From: JBBSDV01 sp038240335
Lineage (GTDB): Bacteria; Chloroflexota; Dehalococcoidia; DSTF01; JACRBR01
Assembly (NCBI GenBank): GCA_038240335.1
Contig: JBBSDV010000024.1
Coordinates: 1-22,218 of the forward strand
DNA length: 22,218 nucleotides
Direction of reading: 5' to 3'
Shown here piece by piece: positions 7,384 through 14,237 of the stretch. How positions within the stretch are numbered: position 1 is the stretch's first letter; every line of letters starts with the position of its first letter. The notes beneath the pieces are model-generated. The model saw only the letters and a list, made by a program, of their open reading frames with translations. It did not search any database and was not told the origin of the DNA. Made by a program: the position numbers and the translations under genes.

Positions 7384-7956
7384 GTGCGTGTAATTGCCGG
7401 CTCGGCCCGCGGCCGCACGCTCATGTCGCCGCCGAAGCCGCGGGCATCCGGCCGCCCCGGTGTTCGGCCGACATCGGACCTCGTACGCGGCGCGATCTTC
7501 GACATGCTCGATGCCCTCGGGGCTGACTACGAGCGCGTGCTCGACCTCTACGCCGGTACCGGCGCGCTCGGCATCGAGGCGCTAAGCCGCGGCGACGGCA
7601 CGGCCGACTTCGTCGAGAGCGACGCTGCGACAGCGAGGATCATCGCTGAGAACCTGCGGATCACCGGCTTCACCGAGCGTGGGCGCGTCCATCGCTTGAC
7701 AACGGAGCAGGCGTTGGCTCGATTCTCGGCCTCCTATACCCTCGTCCTCGCCGACCCGCCGTATTACGATGAGGGCGCGTTAGAGACGGTACGGCGCGTC
7801 GCCGGATCCGCGCTCGTTGACGCCGACACGGTCTTCGTGCTGGAGCACCAGCGCCGCGTCGAGACGCCGGAAGCGCTTGGTGCGCTGCCGCTGTATCGTG
7901 CGCGGCGGCACGGCGACACCGTCGTATCAATCTACGCGCAAGAGGAGACCTCGTGA
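7384..7956 (+). CDS. rsmD: 16S rRNA (guanine(966)-N2)-methyltransferase RsmD
   Basis: RsmD methylates G966 of 16S rRNA during 30S assembly using SAM. The 190-residue product starts VRVIAGSARGRTL, the invariant opening of the family, so the GTG at 7384 is taken as start although the frame is open further upstream. The SAM-binding motif I is VLDLYAGTGALGIEALSRG, an acidic SAM-ribose position is FVESD, and the catalytic motif IV is ADPPYY. The stop overlaps the coaD start by four bases (GTGA), which is the common rsmD-coaD arrangement and implies one transcript. The upstream gap is filled by heptamer repeats. Confidence 0.93.
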   Translation: MRVIAGSARGRTLMSPPKPRASGRPGVRPTSDLVRGAIFDMLDALGADYERVLDLYAGTGALGIEALSRGDGTADFVESDAATARIIAENLRITGFTERGRVHRLTTEQALARFSASYTLVLADPPYYDEGALETVRRVAGSALVDADTVFVLEHQRRVETPEALGALPLYRARRHGDTVVSIYAQEETS

Positions 7957-8438
7957 CGATCGCTATCTTCCCCGGCCGCTTCGACCCCGTCACCAACGGC
8001 CATCGAGACATCGCCCGCCGCGCGGCACATCTCTTCGACAAGGTCATCGTGGGCGTCGCGGACCTGCGTGCAAACTCGCTGTTTACGACCGACGAGCGCG
8101 TCGACATGATGCGCGGCGCGGTCGCCGATACGGCGAACATCGAGGTGACGCGGTACGCCGGCCTCACAGTCGATTTCGCGAAGCAAGCCGGCGCCACCGT
8201 CATCGTCCGATCAATGCGGGCCGTGACCGATTTCGAGGCCGAATTCGACATGGCGCTCATGAACAAGAAGATGGCGCCGGGCGTCGAATCGATGTTCCTC
8301 ATGGCCAGTCTCGAGCACCTCTTCATCAGCGGCACCCGTATTCGGGAAGTATCAGCACTGGGGTATGATGTCAGCGACCTCGTGCCGCCGCACGTCTGGG
8401 ACGCGCTCAAAGCCAAGCACGCGGCGCGCACCGCATAG
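7953..8438 (+). CDS. coaD: Pantetheine-phosphate adenylyltransferase
   Basis: CoaD transfers AMP from ATP to 4'-phosphopantetheine, the penultimate step of coenzyme A synthesis. The 161-residue length is standard. The nucleotidyltransferase signature is intact: PGRFDPVTNGH near the N-terminus (the T/HxGH element), RSMRAVTDFEAEFDMALMN in the middle with its phosphate-contacting arginine, and ISGTRIREVS near the C-terminus replacing the more usual ISSS..R/KEV. The GTG start has AGGAGA about 6 nt upstream and overlaps the rsmD stop. Confidence 0.95.
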   Translation: MTIAIFPGRFDPVTNGHRDIARRAAHLFDKVIVGVADLRANSLFTTDERVDMMRGAVADTANIEVTRYAGLTVDFAKQAGATVIVRSMRAVTDFEAEFDMALMNKKMAPGVESMFLMASLEHLFISGTRIREVSALGYDVSDLVPPHVWDALKAKHAARTA

Positions 8439-8540
8439 CCCCCGAGCGAGACGCGAGCGCAGGCGCATCAGACGAGGCGGCGACGGACGTCACTCTCAGC
8501 ATTTGAGGCGCAGCGTCGGCGCCCGTGGACGACGAGACAC

Positions 8541-8548
8541 AAGGAGGT
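8541..8548 (+). promoter_or_regulatory. Strong Shine-Dalgarno that defines a non-canonical AUC start
   Basis: AAGGAGGT is a near-perfect anti-SD match. It is followed 5 nt later by ATC at 8554 in the coding frame. No ATG, GTG or TTG lies at suitable spacing in that frame. A GTG inside the SD (8547) is in another frame and leads to a shadow frame. Confidence 0.6.
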
Positions 8549-8553
8549 GGATC

Positions 8554-9084
8554 ATCGACTCGCTACACCTGATCGATCGGCTCGAAGAGATGATCGCGGA
8601 GGGGCGGCGGATGCCGATCGGCGCAGGCGTCGTCGTCGACCGCAGGCGCCTGCTCGATATGGTCGACCAAATGCGTGCGGCGCTTCCGAACGAGATCCGC
8701 GAAGCGACCGAAATCCTCGAGCGCCGCAACGAAATCCTCAGCCGCGCCGAAGAAGAAGCGAAGATCAAACTGCACCGCGCCGAGGAGCAAGTCGACGACA
8801 TCCTCGACAACGACTCGATCGTCCGCGCCGCGCAGGCCCGCTCCGAGATGCTAATTCGGGAGGCTGAGGCGCGCGGCGATCGCATGCTGCTCGACGCCGA
8901 GAACCAGGCGCGCGCGCGCATGGCCGAAGGCGAGAAGCTGGCGAACGAACAGATGGACGAAGCCGACCGCTACGCCGCGGAGATGCTCCGCCGCCTCGAC
9001 GAGCAGCTACAACTCTTCACCCGCAACGTCCATACCGCCCTCGACTCCCTCGAGACGCGCCCCGCAGAAGCAGCCGTCGTCTAG
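8554..9084 (+). CDS. DivIVA-like / ATP-synthase-b-like coiled-coil protein, probable AUC start
   Basis: About 176 residues beginning (I/M)DSLHLIDRLEEMIAEGRRM, then VVDRRRLLDMVDQMRAALP, then almost continuous charged coiled coil to about residue 160 (EILSRAEEEAKIKLHRAEEQ and onward, rich in Glu, Arg, Ala). Small proteins of this shape with an N-terminal 'MD-LxLIDRLE' element follow coaD in Chloroflexota and resemble the polar/septal organiser DivIVA. A role in division or envelope organisation is inferred, not shown. The frame has no usual start near the strong SD; ATC at 8554 both has ideal spacing and places Ile at the expected initiator Met. Alternatives are TTG at 8503, which would translate through the SD, or ATG at 8590, which loses conserved residues. 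A sequencing error is possible. Confidence 0.75.
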   Translation: MDSLHLIDRLEEMIAEGRRMPIGAGVVVDRRRLLDMVDQMRAALPNEIREATEILERRNEILSRAEEEAKIKLHRAEEQVDDILDNDSIVRAAQARSEMLIREAEARGDRMLLDAENQARARMAEGEKLANEQMDEADRYAAEMLRRLDEQLQLFTRNVHTALDSLETRPAEAAVV

Positions 9085-9093
9085 TCGCACCGT

Positions 9094-9099
9094 TACAAT
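9094..9099 (+). promoter_or_regulatory. Putative -10 box of leaderless hisH transcript
   Basis: TACAAT ends 6 nt before the hisH ATG in the 21-bp gap after the coiled-coil gene. No Shine-Dalgarno and no clear -35 is present. Confidence 0.45.
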
Positions 9100-9105
9100 G
9101 GGCGC

Positions 9106-9726
9106 ATGGCAGCGAAGATTGTCGTCGTCGATTACGGAGCGGGGAACCTGCGGAGCGTCGCGCGGGCGGTTGCGCACTGCGGCTATGAGCCGGTCGTGGC
9201 GGCTGATCCGGGCGACGTGGCGACCGCCGACGGCCTCATCGTGCCCGGCGTCGGGGCGGCCGCGGACACGATGCGGAATCTGCACGAGCACGGCATGGTT
9301 GAGCCGATACGCGAGTTTATCGCTTCGGGACGTCCGTTCTTCGGCGTTTGCATGGGGCAGCAGGCGCTGCTCTCCGTCAGCGAGGAGGGTGGCGAGCACG
9401 AATGCCTCGGCATTATCGAAGGGCGGGTGCGAAAGCTGCCGGCGGGGCAGAAGGTGCCGCACATGGGCTGGAACCAGGTGCGCCAGCGGACGGCGCACCC
9501 GATCTTCGACGACATCCCGGACGACAGCAACTTCTACTTCGTCCACAGCTACTATCCGGAGCCTGTCGACCCCGGTGTGACGATCGGCGAGACGGAGTAC
9601 GGCGTCACGTTCGCGTCCGTGCTGGCGCGGGACAACGTCGTCGCGACGCAGTTCCACCCCGAGAAGTCGGGCGAGATGGGGCTGCGGATGTACGCCAACT
9701 TCCTGCGCGTCGTCGCCGCGGGGTAG
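9106..9726 (+). CDS. hisH: Imidazole glycerol phosphate synthase glutaminase subunit HisH
   Basis: HisH hydrolyses glutamine and channels ammonia to HisF, which makes imidazole glycerol phosphate and AICAR in histidine synthesis. The 206-residue class I amidotransferase has DYGAGNLRSV at the start, the oxyanion-strand VPGVGA, the nucleophile cysteine in GVCMGQQ, PHMGWNQV, the YFVHSYY strand and the catalytic histidine and glutamate in QFHPEKSG. CMGQQ differs slightly from the common CLGMQ. hisA follows 66 nt downstream but hisF is not in the window, so its partner is encoded elsewhere. Confidence 0.95.
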   Translation: MAAKIVVVDYGAGNLRSVARAVAHCGYEPVVAADPGDVATADGLIVPGVGAAADTMRNLHEHGMVEPIREFIASGRPFFGVCMGQQALLSVSEEGGEHECLGIIEGRVRKLPAGQKVPHMGWNQVRQRTAHPIFDDIPDDSNFYFVHSYYPEPVDPGVTIGETEYGVTFASVLARDNVVATQFHPEKSGEMGLRMYANFLRVVAAG

Positions 9727-9780
9727 TCGTCACGCTGTCTCGCGGTGCTGTGCTCGCCGCGCTCCGACGCCCTCGCGCTG

Positions 9781-9786
9781 TACACT
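9781..9786 (+). promoter_or_regulatory. Putative -10 box of leaderless hisA transcript
   Basis: TACACT ends 6 nt before the hisA ATG, the same geometry as hisH and ribD. No Shine-Dalgarno lies between. Confidence 0.45.
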
Positions 9787-9792
9787 CCGGCT

Positions 9793-10539
9793 ATGGATCT
9801 GATTCCGGCGATCGATATTCGGGGCGGCAAGTGCGTGCGGCTCGTGCAAGGCGACTACGATCGCGAGACGGTGTTCGGCGTCGACCCGGTGGCGATGGCG
9901 ATGCACTGGGCGTCGCAAGGCGCGTCGCGGCTGCACGTCGTCGATCTCGACGCTGCGAAAGAGGGCCGGCCCGTCAACGAAGGGATCATCCGGCGCATCG
10001 TTAACGAAGCGGCGGTGCCCGTGCAGATCGCCGGCGGCGTCCGCGACCACCAGGCGATCCATCGCTGGGCCGATGCCGGAGCGGAGCGCATCGTTATCGG
10101 CACGCTGGCGGTCGAGCACCCGGACATCGTCGAGAAGGCGCTAATCAAGCACGGCGACAAGATCGCGATCGCCGTCGACGCGCGGGGCGGCAAACCGGCC
10201 GTCAAGGGCTGGCTCGAGACGGGCAACATGTCTGTCGATGCCTTTATCCATGACATGACGTCACGCGGGGTGCGGCACTTCATCTACACCGACATCAGCC
10301 GCGACGGCATGATGGAGCACCCGGACTTCCAGCAGGTGAAGAACCTCATCGGCGTCCTGACGGACACTGGCGTGCCGGCGACGCTCATCTACTCCGGCGG
10401 CGTGACCTCGATCGAAGACATCATCACCCTGGCGACGTACGAGATCGAGGGCGTGATCATCGGCCGCGCGATCTACGACGGTCGGATCGACCTGAGCGAA
10501 GCGAAACGCGCGCTCGTGACGGGCAACGGCACGGCGTAG
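9793..10539 (+). CDS. hisA: ProFAR isomerase HisA
   Basis: HisA catalyses the Amadori rearrangement of ProFAR to PRFAR, the substrate of HisF/HisH. The 248-residue TIM barrel shows both catalytic aspartates, in LIPAIDIRGGKCVRL at the N-terminus and in AVDARGGKPAVKGW in the middle, plus the phosphate-binding motifs AGGVRDHQAI and SGGVTSIEDI and the late IIGRAIYDGRI. Start is set at 9793, where the family begins; the frame extends a little upstream without homology. A TrpF-bifunctional PriA cannot be excluded from sequence alone. It follows hisH on the same strand and precedes a repeat-filled gap. Confidence 0.94.
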   Translation: MDLIPAIDIRGGKCVRLVQGDYDRETVFGVDPVAMAMHWASQGASRLHVVDLDAAKEGRPVNEGIIRRIVNEAAVPVQIAGGVRDHQAIHRWADAGAERIVIGTLAVEHPDIVEKALIKHGDKIAIAVDARGGKPAVKGWLETGNMSVDAFIHDMTSRGVRHFIYTDISRDGMMEHPDFQQVKNLIGVLTDTGVPATLIYSGGVTSIEDIITLATYEIEGVIIGRAIYDGRIDLSEAKRALVTGNGTA

Positions 10540-10542
10540 GGC

Positions 10543-10584
10543 GGTGGGATGTCGGAAGCGGAAAGTGAGATGTGGGATCGGGCG
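10543..10584 (+). repeat. Heptamer tandem repeat (GTGGGA/GTGAGA family) after hisA
   Basis: Units GGTGGGA, TGTCGGA, AGCGGAA, AGTGAGA, TGTGGGA, TCGGGCG run in register with period 7 directly after the hisA stop. The family recurs at 11173-11207 and inverted at 7278-7319. Confidence 0.7.
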
Positions 10585-10597
10585 CTGACGACGAGCC

Positions 10598-10611
10598 GTC
10601 TGGCGTCTGGC
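10598..10611 (+). repeat. Two perfect heptamers GTCTGGC
   Basis: GTCTGGC occurs twice in direct tandem in the hisA-ftsB gap, between two larger heptamer tracts. Confidence 0.5.
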
Positions 10612-10653
10612 GCGGATCATTGGGGCCAGCGCGATCCGGTGTCGGCGGGTGAG

Positions 10654-10688
10654 CTCCATGTCCAACATCCACCCTCCATCCTCCAGCG
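10654..10688 (-). repeat. Heptamer tandem repeat (GGATGGA family) before the FtsB-like gene
   Basis: Units CTCCATG, TCCAACA, TCCACCC, TCCATCC, TCCAGCG in register with period 7. On the minus strand this reads as GGATGGA/GGGTGGA, related to the TGGATG units at 15284-15297. Confidence 0.65.
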
Positions 10689-10715
10689 ACTAACCTTCAC
10701 GAACCAGTCCGCAGC

Positions 10716-10744
10716 TTGCAGCGCGATCCGCGCTCGTGTACGGT
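10716..10744 (+). promoter_or_regulatory. Putative promoter for the FtsB-like gene
   Basis: TTGCAG (10716-10721) and TACGGT (10739-10744) are 17 bp apart. Transcription would start near 10751, downstream of the only TTG and GTG codons (10716, 10743) that could otherwise start the reading frame. Confidence 0.4.
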
Positions 10745-10775
10745 GCCTCGGGCGGGTCTGACCTGGGGAGGGAAC

Positions 10776-11171
10776 CTGAGGCTGTCCAGACTTCCGCAAC
10801 TGCCGTTGACGCCGATCATCATCTGCGTAGCCGCGCTGGCGATTACCTATCTCGGTTTCAGCACCACCCGCTACGCATTCCACAACTACCAGTTGCACCG
10901 CGACGAAGTGCAGCTCCGCACCGACATCGCGCAGCTCGATACCGACCATGAGCGGCTGACGTCTGTGCGCGACTACCTGAGATCGGACGAGTACATCGAA
11001 GACGTCGCGCGGCGGACGCTAGGACTCGTGCGGCCGGGGGAGACGCTCGTGGTCGTCTCGAGCAGCGCCCCGCCGGCGGCGGCGACGGCGACGTCGGCAG
11101 CGATCGTGCCGGCGTCGGAGTGGTGGAAGTCGCTCTTCGTGCAGCCTGCACTCACGCCGACGCCTCGGTGA
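10776..11171 (+). CDS. FtsB/DivIC-like septum formation initiator, probable CUG start
   Basis: The ~131-residue protein has a short N-terminus, one transmembrane helix (about residues 8-28, IIICVAALAITYLGF), a coiled coil (YQLHRDEVQLRTDIAQLD...) and the FtsB/DivIC hallmark RSDEYIEDVARRTLGLVRPGE. In the divisome these bitopic proteins bridge FtsL and FtsQ/DivIB and activate septal wall synthesis; the C-terminal Ala/Thr/Pro-rich tail would be outside the membrane. The only ATG/GTG/TTG codons upstream lie at or before the predicted promoter -10, whereas GGGAGG at 10766-10771 sits 4 nt before CTG at 10776 (another CTG is at 10782). CUG initiation is therefore proposed; GTG at 10743 is the conventional alternative. 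The TM and coiled coil are unaffected by the choice. Confidence 0.8.
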   Translation: MRLSRLPQLPLTPIIICVAALAITYLGFSTTRYAFHNYQLHRDEVQLRTDIAQLDTDHERLTSVRDYLRSDEYIEDVARRTLGLVRPGETLVVVSSSAPPAAATATSAAIVPASEWWKSLFVQPALTPTPR

Positions 11172-11172
11172 G

Positions 11173-11207
11173 CGTGGGACGTGGGATGCGGGAAGTGAGA
11201 CGTGAGA
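11173..11207 (+). repeat. Heptamer tandem repeat (GTGGGA/GTGAGA family) after the FtsB-like gene
   Basis: Five units in register: CGTGGGA, CGTGGGA, TGCGGGA, AGTGAGA, CGTGAGA. It starts 2 nt after the upstream stop codon and lies before the first flavin oxidoreductase gene. Confidence 0.75.
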
Positions 11208-11248
11208 ATGGCTCGACGGCAGGATTGTCGGCCAGCTGAGATGCGAGC

Positions 11249-12319
11249 ATGAAATTCGGCGTCTTCTACGAGCTCTCCGTGCCGCGGCCGTGGGACCGCG
11301 AGGCCGAACGCAGCGTCTACATGAACGCGCTGGAGCAGGTGCGCCTCGCGGACGAACTCGGCTTCGACCAGGTGTGGTGCGTCGAGCATCACTTCCTCGA
11401 GGAGTACTCGCATTCGTCGGCACCCGAGCTGTTCCTGACGGCGTGCGCGATGCAGACGAAGAACATCCGCGTCGGCCACGGCATCGTCGTCTGCGTGCCG
11501 CAGTTCAACCACCCCGTACGTATCGCCGAGCGCGCCGCCGTCCTCGACATCCTCTCCGGCGGCCGGCTCGAGTTGGGGACGGGCCGATCGGCGACCTGGA
11601 CCGAGCTCGCTGGCTTCCAGGCCGACCCCGACGAGACGAAGAAGACGTGGGACGAATTCGTCCGTGTGCTGCCGAAGATGTGGACGCAGGAGCACTTCAG
11701 CCACGAGGGGCGGGCGTTCTCGATGCCGTCGCGCGCCATCCTGCCGAAGCCATACCAGAAGCCGCACCCGCCGATGTGGGTTGCCGTCACGAGCCCCGGC
11801 ACCGAGCTCGATGCGGCGGACCGCGGCCTCGGCAGCCTCGGGCTCACCTTCGGCGGCGTAGCCGAGCAGGAGAAGAAGATCGCCGAGTACCGGCGGCGGA
11901 TCAAGTCGTGCGATCCCGTCGGCGAGTTCGTCAACGAGCAGGTGAACACGGTCAACTTCCTCTACTGCCACGAGAACAGCGAGACCGGCGTCAACACCGG
12001 CCGCCGCCTAGCCGGCACCTTCGGCTATCTCGCCGCGCAGCTGCTTTCGGCGCGCGAGGCGTATCCGACGCGCTCGTACCCATCGCAGGGCCTGCTGCCT
12101 CAACTCCGCCAGGAGTCCGCGAGCCCCGGCGATGGCGGCAAGGTGCCGGATGGCCTCTGCATCGGCGACCCCAAGCGGATCATCGAGGCGGTGAAGGCCT
12201 GGGAATCCGTCGGCGTCGACCGCATCAACTTCCTCCTCAATGCCGTCGAGACGGTGCCGCAGCAGGAGGTACTCGATAGCCTCCGGCTGTTCGCGAAGGA
12301 AGTGATGCCGGTTTTCTGA
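11249..12319 (+). CDS. LLM-class flavin-dependent oxidoreductase (luciferase-like monooxygenase)
   Basis: The 356-residue TIM-barrel protein begins MKFGVFYELSVPRPWDRE and has the luciferase-family block WCVEHHFLEEYSHSSAPELF with the catalytic-site histidines, VGHGIVVCVPQFNHPVRIAE, DILSGGRLELGTGR and the late ICIGDPKRI-like element (LCIGDPKRIIEAVKAW). These are typical of bacterial LuxA-like, FMN-using members that need a separate flavin reductase; F420-using relatives are less similar. The substrate is unknown. It is followed by a second, shorter LLM protein and an ADC-fold protein on the same strand, which suggests a small catabolic or detoxification set. A 77-bp repeat-bearing gap precedes it and no strong Shine-Dalgarno is seen. 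Confidence 0.88.
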   Translation: MKFGVFYELSVPRPWDREAERSVYMNALEQVRLADELGFDQVWCVEHHFLEEYSHSSAPELFLTACAMQTKNIRVGHGIVVCVPQFNHPVRIAERAAVLDILSGGRLELGTGRSATWTELAGFQADPDETKKTWDEFVRVLPKMWTQEHFSHEGRAFSMPSRAILPKPYQKPHPPMWVAVTSPGTELDAADRGLGSLGLTFGGVAEQEKKIAEYRRRIKSCDPVGEFVNEQVNTVNFLYCHENSETGVNTGRRLAGTFGYLAAQLLSAREAYPTRSYPSQGLLPQLRQESASPGDGGKVPDGLCIGDPKRIIEAVKAWESVGVDRINFLLNAVETVPQQEVLDSLRLFAKEVMPVF

Positions 12320-12323
12320 GTCC

Positions 12324-12386
12324 GTCGTTTGTCGTTTGTAGTTCGTGGTGAGTTCACAGGTCGCCTTCACAGTTCACGGTTCGTAA
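12324..12386 (-). repeat. Heptamer tandem repeat (inverted ACAAAC family) after the first LLM gene
   Basis: Units GTCGTTT, GTCGTTT, GTAGTTC, GTGGTGA, GTTCACA, GGTCGCC, TTCACAG, TTCACGG, TTCGTAA run with period 7. The first three are the reverse complement of the AAACGAC/GAACTAC units at 12475-12504, so the 185-bp gap (12320-12504) is bordered by inverted copies of one repeat family. The middle (12390-12470) shows no other feature. Confidence 0.7.
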
Positions 12387-12474
12387 CCTGAGGCCCGCGA
12401 TGCTCGGACGAGACACCAGCCACGAATAGACGCGGGCTGAACGCCGTCGCCACTGCCGGATCGGTGGAGAGAAG

Positions 12475-12504
12475 CTACAAACGACGAACTACAAACGACA
12501 AACT
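12475..12504 (+). repeat. Heptamer tandem repeat running into the second LLM start codon
   Basis: Units CTACAAA, CGACGAA, CTACAAA, CGACAAA are followed by CTATGAA, so the start ATG at 12505 lies inside what would be the fifth unit. No Shine-Dalgarno is present within the repeat; GGAGAG occurs just upstream but about 30 nt from the ATG. Confidence 0.75.
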
Positions 12505-13338
12505 ATGAAATACGGCTTCGTCCTTCCTTCCGGCGACGCACGCACCGCGGCTGATCTCGCCCACGACGCGGAGGCGGCGGGATGGGACGGCTTCTTCGTG
12601 TGGGAGCCTGTCTGGGGGATCGACGCCTGGGTGATGCTCACGGCGGCGGCGATGACTACGGAGCGCATTCGGCTCGGCACGATGATCACGCCGCTCTCGC
12701 GAATGCGGCCGTGGAAGCTCGCGAGCGAGACGGCGACGCTCGACAACCTGTCGGGCGGCCGCGTCACGCTGGCCGTCGGGCTCGGGGCGACGGACACGGG
12801 GTTCGCTGAATTCGGTGAGAAGACGGATCGGCGCACGCGGGCGGAGCTGCTCGATGAGGGGCTCGATATCGTCACGGGGCTCTGGCGCGGGCAGCCGTTT
12901 TCGTACGACGGCAAGCACTATCACGTCGAGCCGACGACGTTCGCGCCACCACCGCCGCCAGCGCAGCAACCGCGCATTCCGATCTGGTGCGTCGGCGCCT
13001 GGCCGTTCGAGCGATCGATGCGGCGCGCGCGGAGGTACGATGGGCTCCTGCCGACCGTCCGCGGAGACGACGGCAACATGCGCCACCCCACGCCTGATGA
13101 ACTGCCGGCGATTGCCGCGGACGTGCAGCGGGATCGTGCCGACGCCGCTCCGTACGACATCGTCGTCGAGGGCACGACATCGGGCGCGGATCGCGAGCGC
13201 GCGGTCGCGAAGGTACGACCGTGGGCGGACTCTGGCGCGACCTGGTGGCTCGAGGCGCGCTGGGGCGTCGAGCAGCAGCCGGACTTCTTCGAAGGGCTGC
13301 GCCGGCGTATCGTTGCGGGACCGCCGCGCATCGATTGA
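12505..13338 (+). CDS. LLM-class flavin-dependent oxidoreductase (short, F420-like type)
   Basis: The 277-residue protein begins MKYGFVLPSGDARTAADLA and contains GWDGFFVWEPVWGIDAWVM, RIRLGTMITPLSRMRPWKLA, LDNLSGGRVTLAVGLGATD and RRTRAELLDEGLDIVTGLWRG, the usual barrel strands of LLM enzymes, including the non-prolyl cis-peptide region after the fourth strand. The cofactor (FMN or F420) cannot be fixed from sequence; the short length resembles F420-dependent members. It overlaps no neighbour but is only 25 nt upstream of the ADC-like gene, so they are likely co-transcribed. Substrate unknown. Confidence 0.87.
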   Translation: MKYGFVLPSGDARTAADLAHDAEAAGWDGFFVWEPVWGIDAWVMLTAAAMTTERIRLGTMITPLSRMRPWKLASETATLDNLSGGRVTLAVGLGATDTGFAEFGEKTDRRTRAELLDEGLDIVTGLWRGQPFSYDGKHYHVEPTTFAPPPPPAQQPRIPIWCVGAWPFERSMRRARRYDGLLPTVRGDDGNMRHPTPDELPAIAADVQRDRADAAPYDIVVEGTTSGADRERAVAKVRPWADSGATWWLEARWGVEQQPDFFEGLRRRIVAGPPRID

Positions 13339-13363
13339 CAGACGAGCACGAGAGGATGACCAC

Positions 13364-14107
13364 ATGCCGCTCTTCGGGACGCGCGACGTGACGCCGCTGA
13401 TCGCGGATGCGCCGTTGATGGACAACCTCGACGCAGAGCCGTGGCGTATCGAACGCGCCGAGATCCTGCATCTTGCGTACGAGATCGACGACCGCGACCG
13501 GCAGGGACTGCTGCCGAAGGCGCTGCATCCGACGATCCCGTCGGCGATGACGCTCGTCGTCACGCGTTATCCGGACAGCCCTGTCGGGCCGTTCCTACTG
13601 GCGCAGGCGCGGATCAGTTGCCGCGCCGCGGCACTGCCTCGCGGCTTCTTGCTGCAGGCGTACAGCGACTCCGCCGTGGCGTGCGATACGCTCGGCAAGC
13701 TCTGGGGCTATCGGTGCAGCGTCGCCGACGTGAAGCTATCGCGCTACCACGATCGGATCACGGCGGCGGTAACCGCGAACGGCGTCGATATCCTGCGTGC
13801 GTCGCTCGTCGATCCCGAACCGATCTCGGGCGGCGATATCCAGTACGTCGCCAACATGAACCTTGCGCGCGTGCAGGGCGGCGACCCCCTGCTCGTGCAG
13901 GTCGACCCTGAGTACGCATTCCATCGCGCCGAACGCGGCCGCGCCGAGCTGCCAGCGTTCGATCGTGCAGCATGGTGCGCTGACGGCGTCGAGCCGGTGT
14001 ACCCGATGATCGCATCCTTCGCCGAAGCCGACACCGGCTTCCCGGCGATCCGCTTCGTCCTCGATCCCGATCGGCCCGCGGTTGTGGGCACGCGGAGGTT
14101 GCGCTAG
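13364..14107 (+). CDS. Acetoacetate decarboxylase-superfamily protein lacking the Schiff-base lysine
   Basis: The 247-residue protein shows the ADC fold order: an N-terminal strand (WRIERAEILHLAYEID), LLPKALHPTIPSAMTLVVTRYP, a central FLLQAYSDSAVACDTLGKLWGY block and late FAEADTGFPAIRFVLDP. In true acetoacetate decarboxylases the WGYPKK motif supplies the catalytic lysine pair; here the sequence is WGYRCS (residues 115-120), so decarboxylation by the classical mechanism is unlikely. Other superfamily members act as hydratases or cyclases, or have unknown activity. The ATG at 13364 has AGAGGA about 7 nt upstream. Its position after two LLM oxidoreductases suggests it processes a product of one of them. 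Confidence 0.72.
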   Translation: MPLFGTRDVTPLIADAPLMDNLDAEPWRIERAEILHLAYEIDDRDRQGLLPKALHPTIPSAMTLVVTRYPDSPVGPFLLAQARISCRAAALPRGFLLQAYSDSAVACDTLGKLWGYRCSVADVKLSRYHDRITAAVTANGVDILRASLVDPEPISGGDIQYVANMNLARVQGGDPLLVQVDPEYAFHRAERGRAELPAFDRAAWCADGVEPVYPMIASFAEADTGFPAIRFVLDPDRPAVVGTRRLR

Positions 14108-14148
14108 CACGACGAAGACGAAGCATGAGAACTCGATGGCATGTTTCG

Positions 14149-14177
14149 ATTCATCGCGAAGACGCGAAGGGCGCGGA
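14149..14177 (+). repeat. Widespread intergenic repeat of the CGCGAAGACGCGAAG type
   Basis: ATTCATCGCGAAGACGCGAA followed by GGGCGCGGA closely matches a dispersed intergenic repeat seen in many bacteria, whose translation gives the familiar spurious peptide HREDAK-x-AK. Here it reads IHREDAKGAE in the frame upstream of the polymerase gene, so extending that gene upstream to 14125 would be an error. Confidence 0.55.
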
Positions 14178-14231
14178 GCAGCCTGACCAGAACGAGCGAG
14201 ACGTCGACGCGTCGATTTCCTCAGCGTCTAT

Positions 14232-14237
14232 TAGACT
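14232..14237 (+). promoter_or_regulatory. Putative -10 box of leaderless polymerase transcript
   Basis: TAGACT ends 7 nt before the ATG at 14245; no Shine-Dalgarno intervenes. Confidence 0.38.

Noticed and set aside
12324..12504. CRISPR-like array
   Set aside because: Repeats are 7-nt units in direct tandem with no spacers and no cas genes; they are short tandem repeats.
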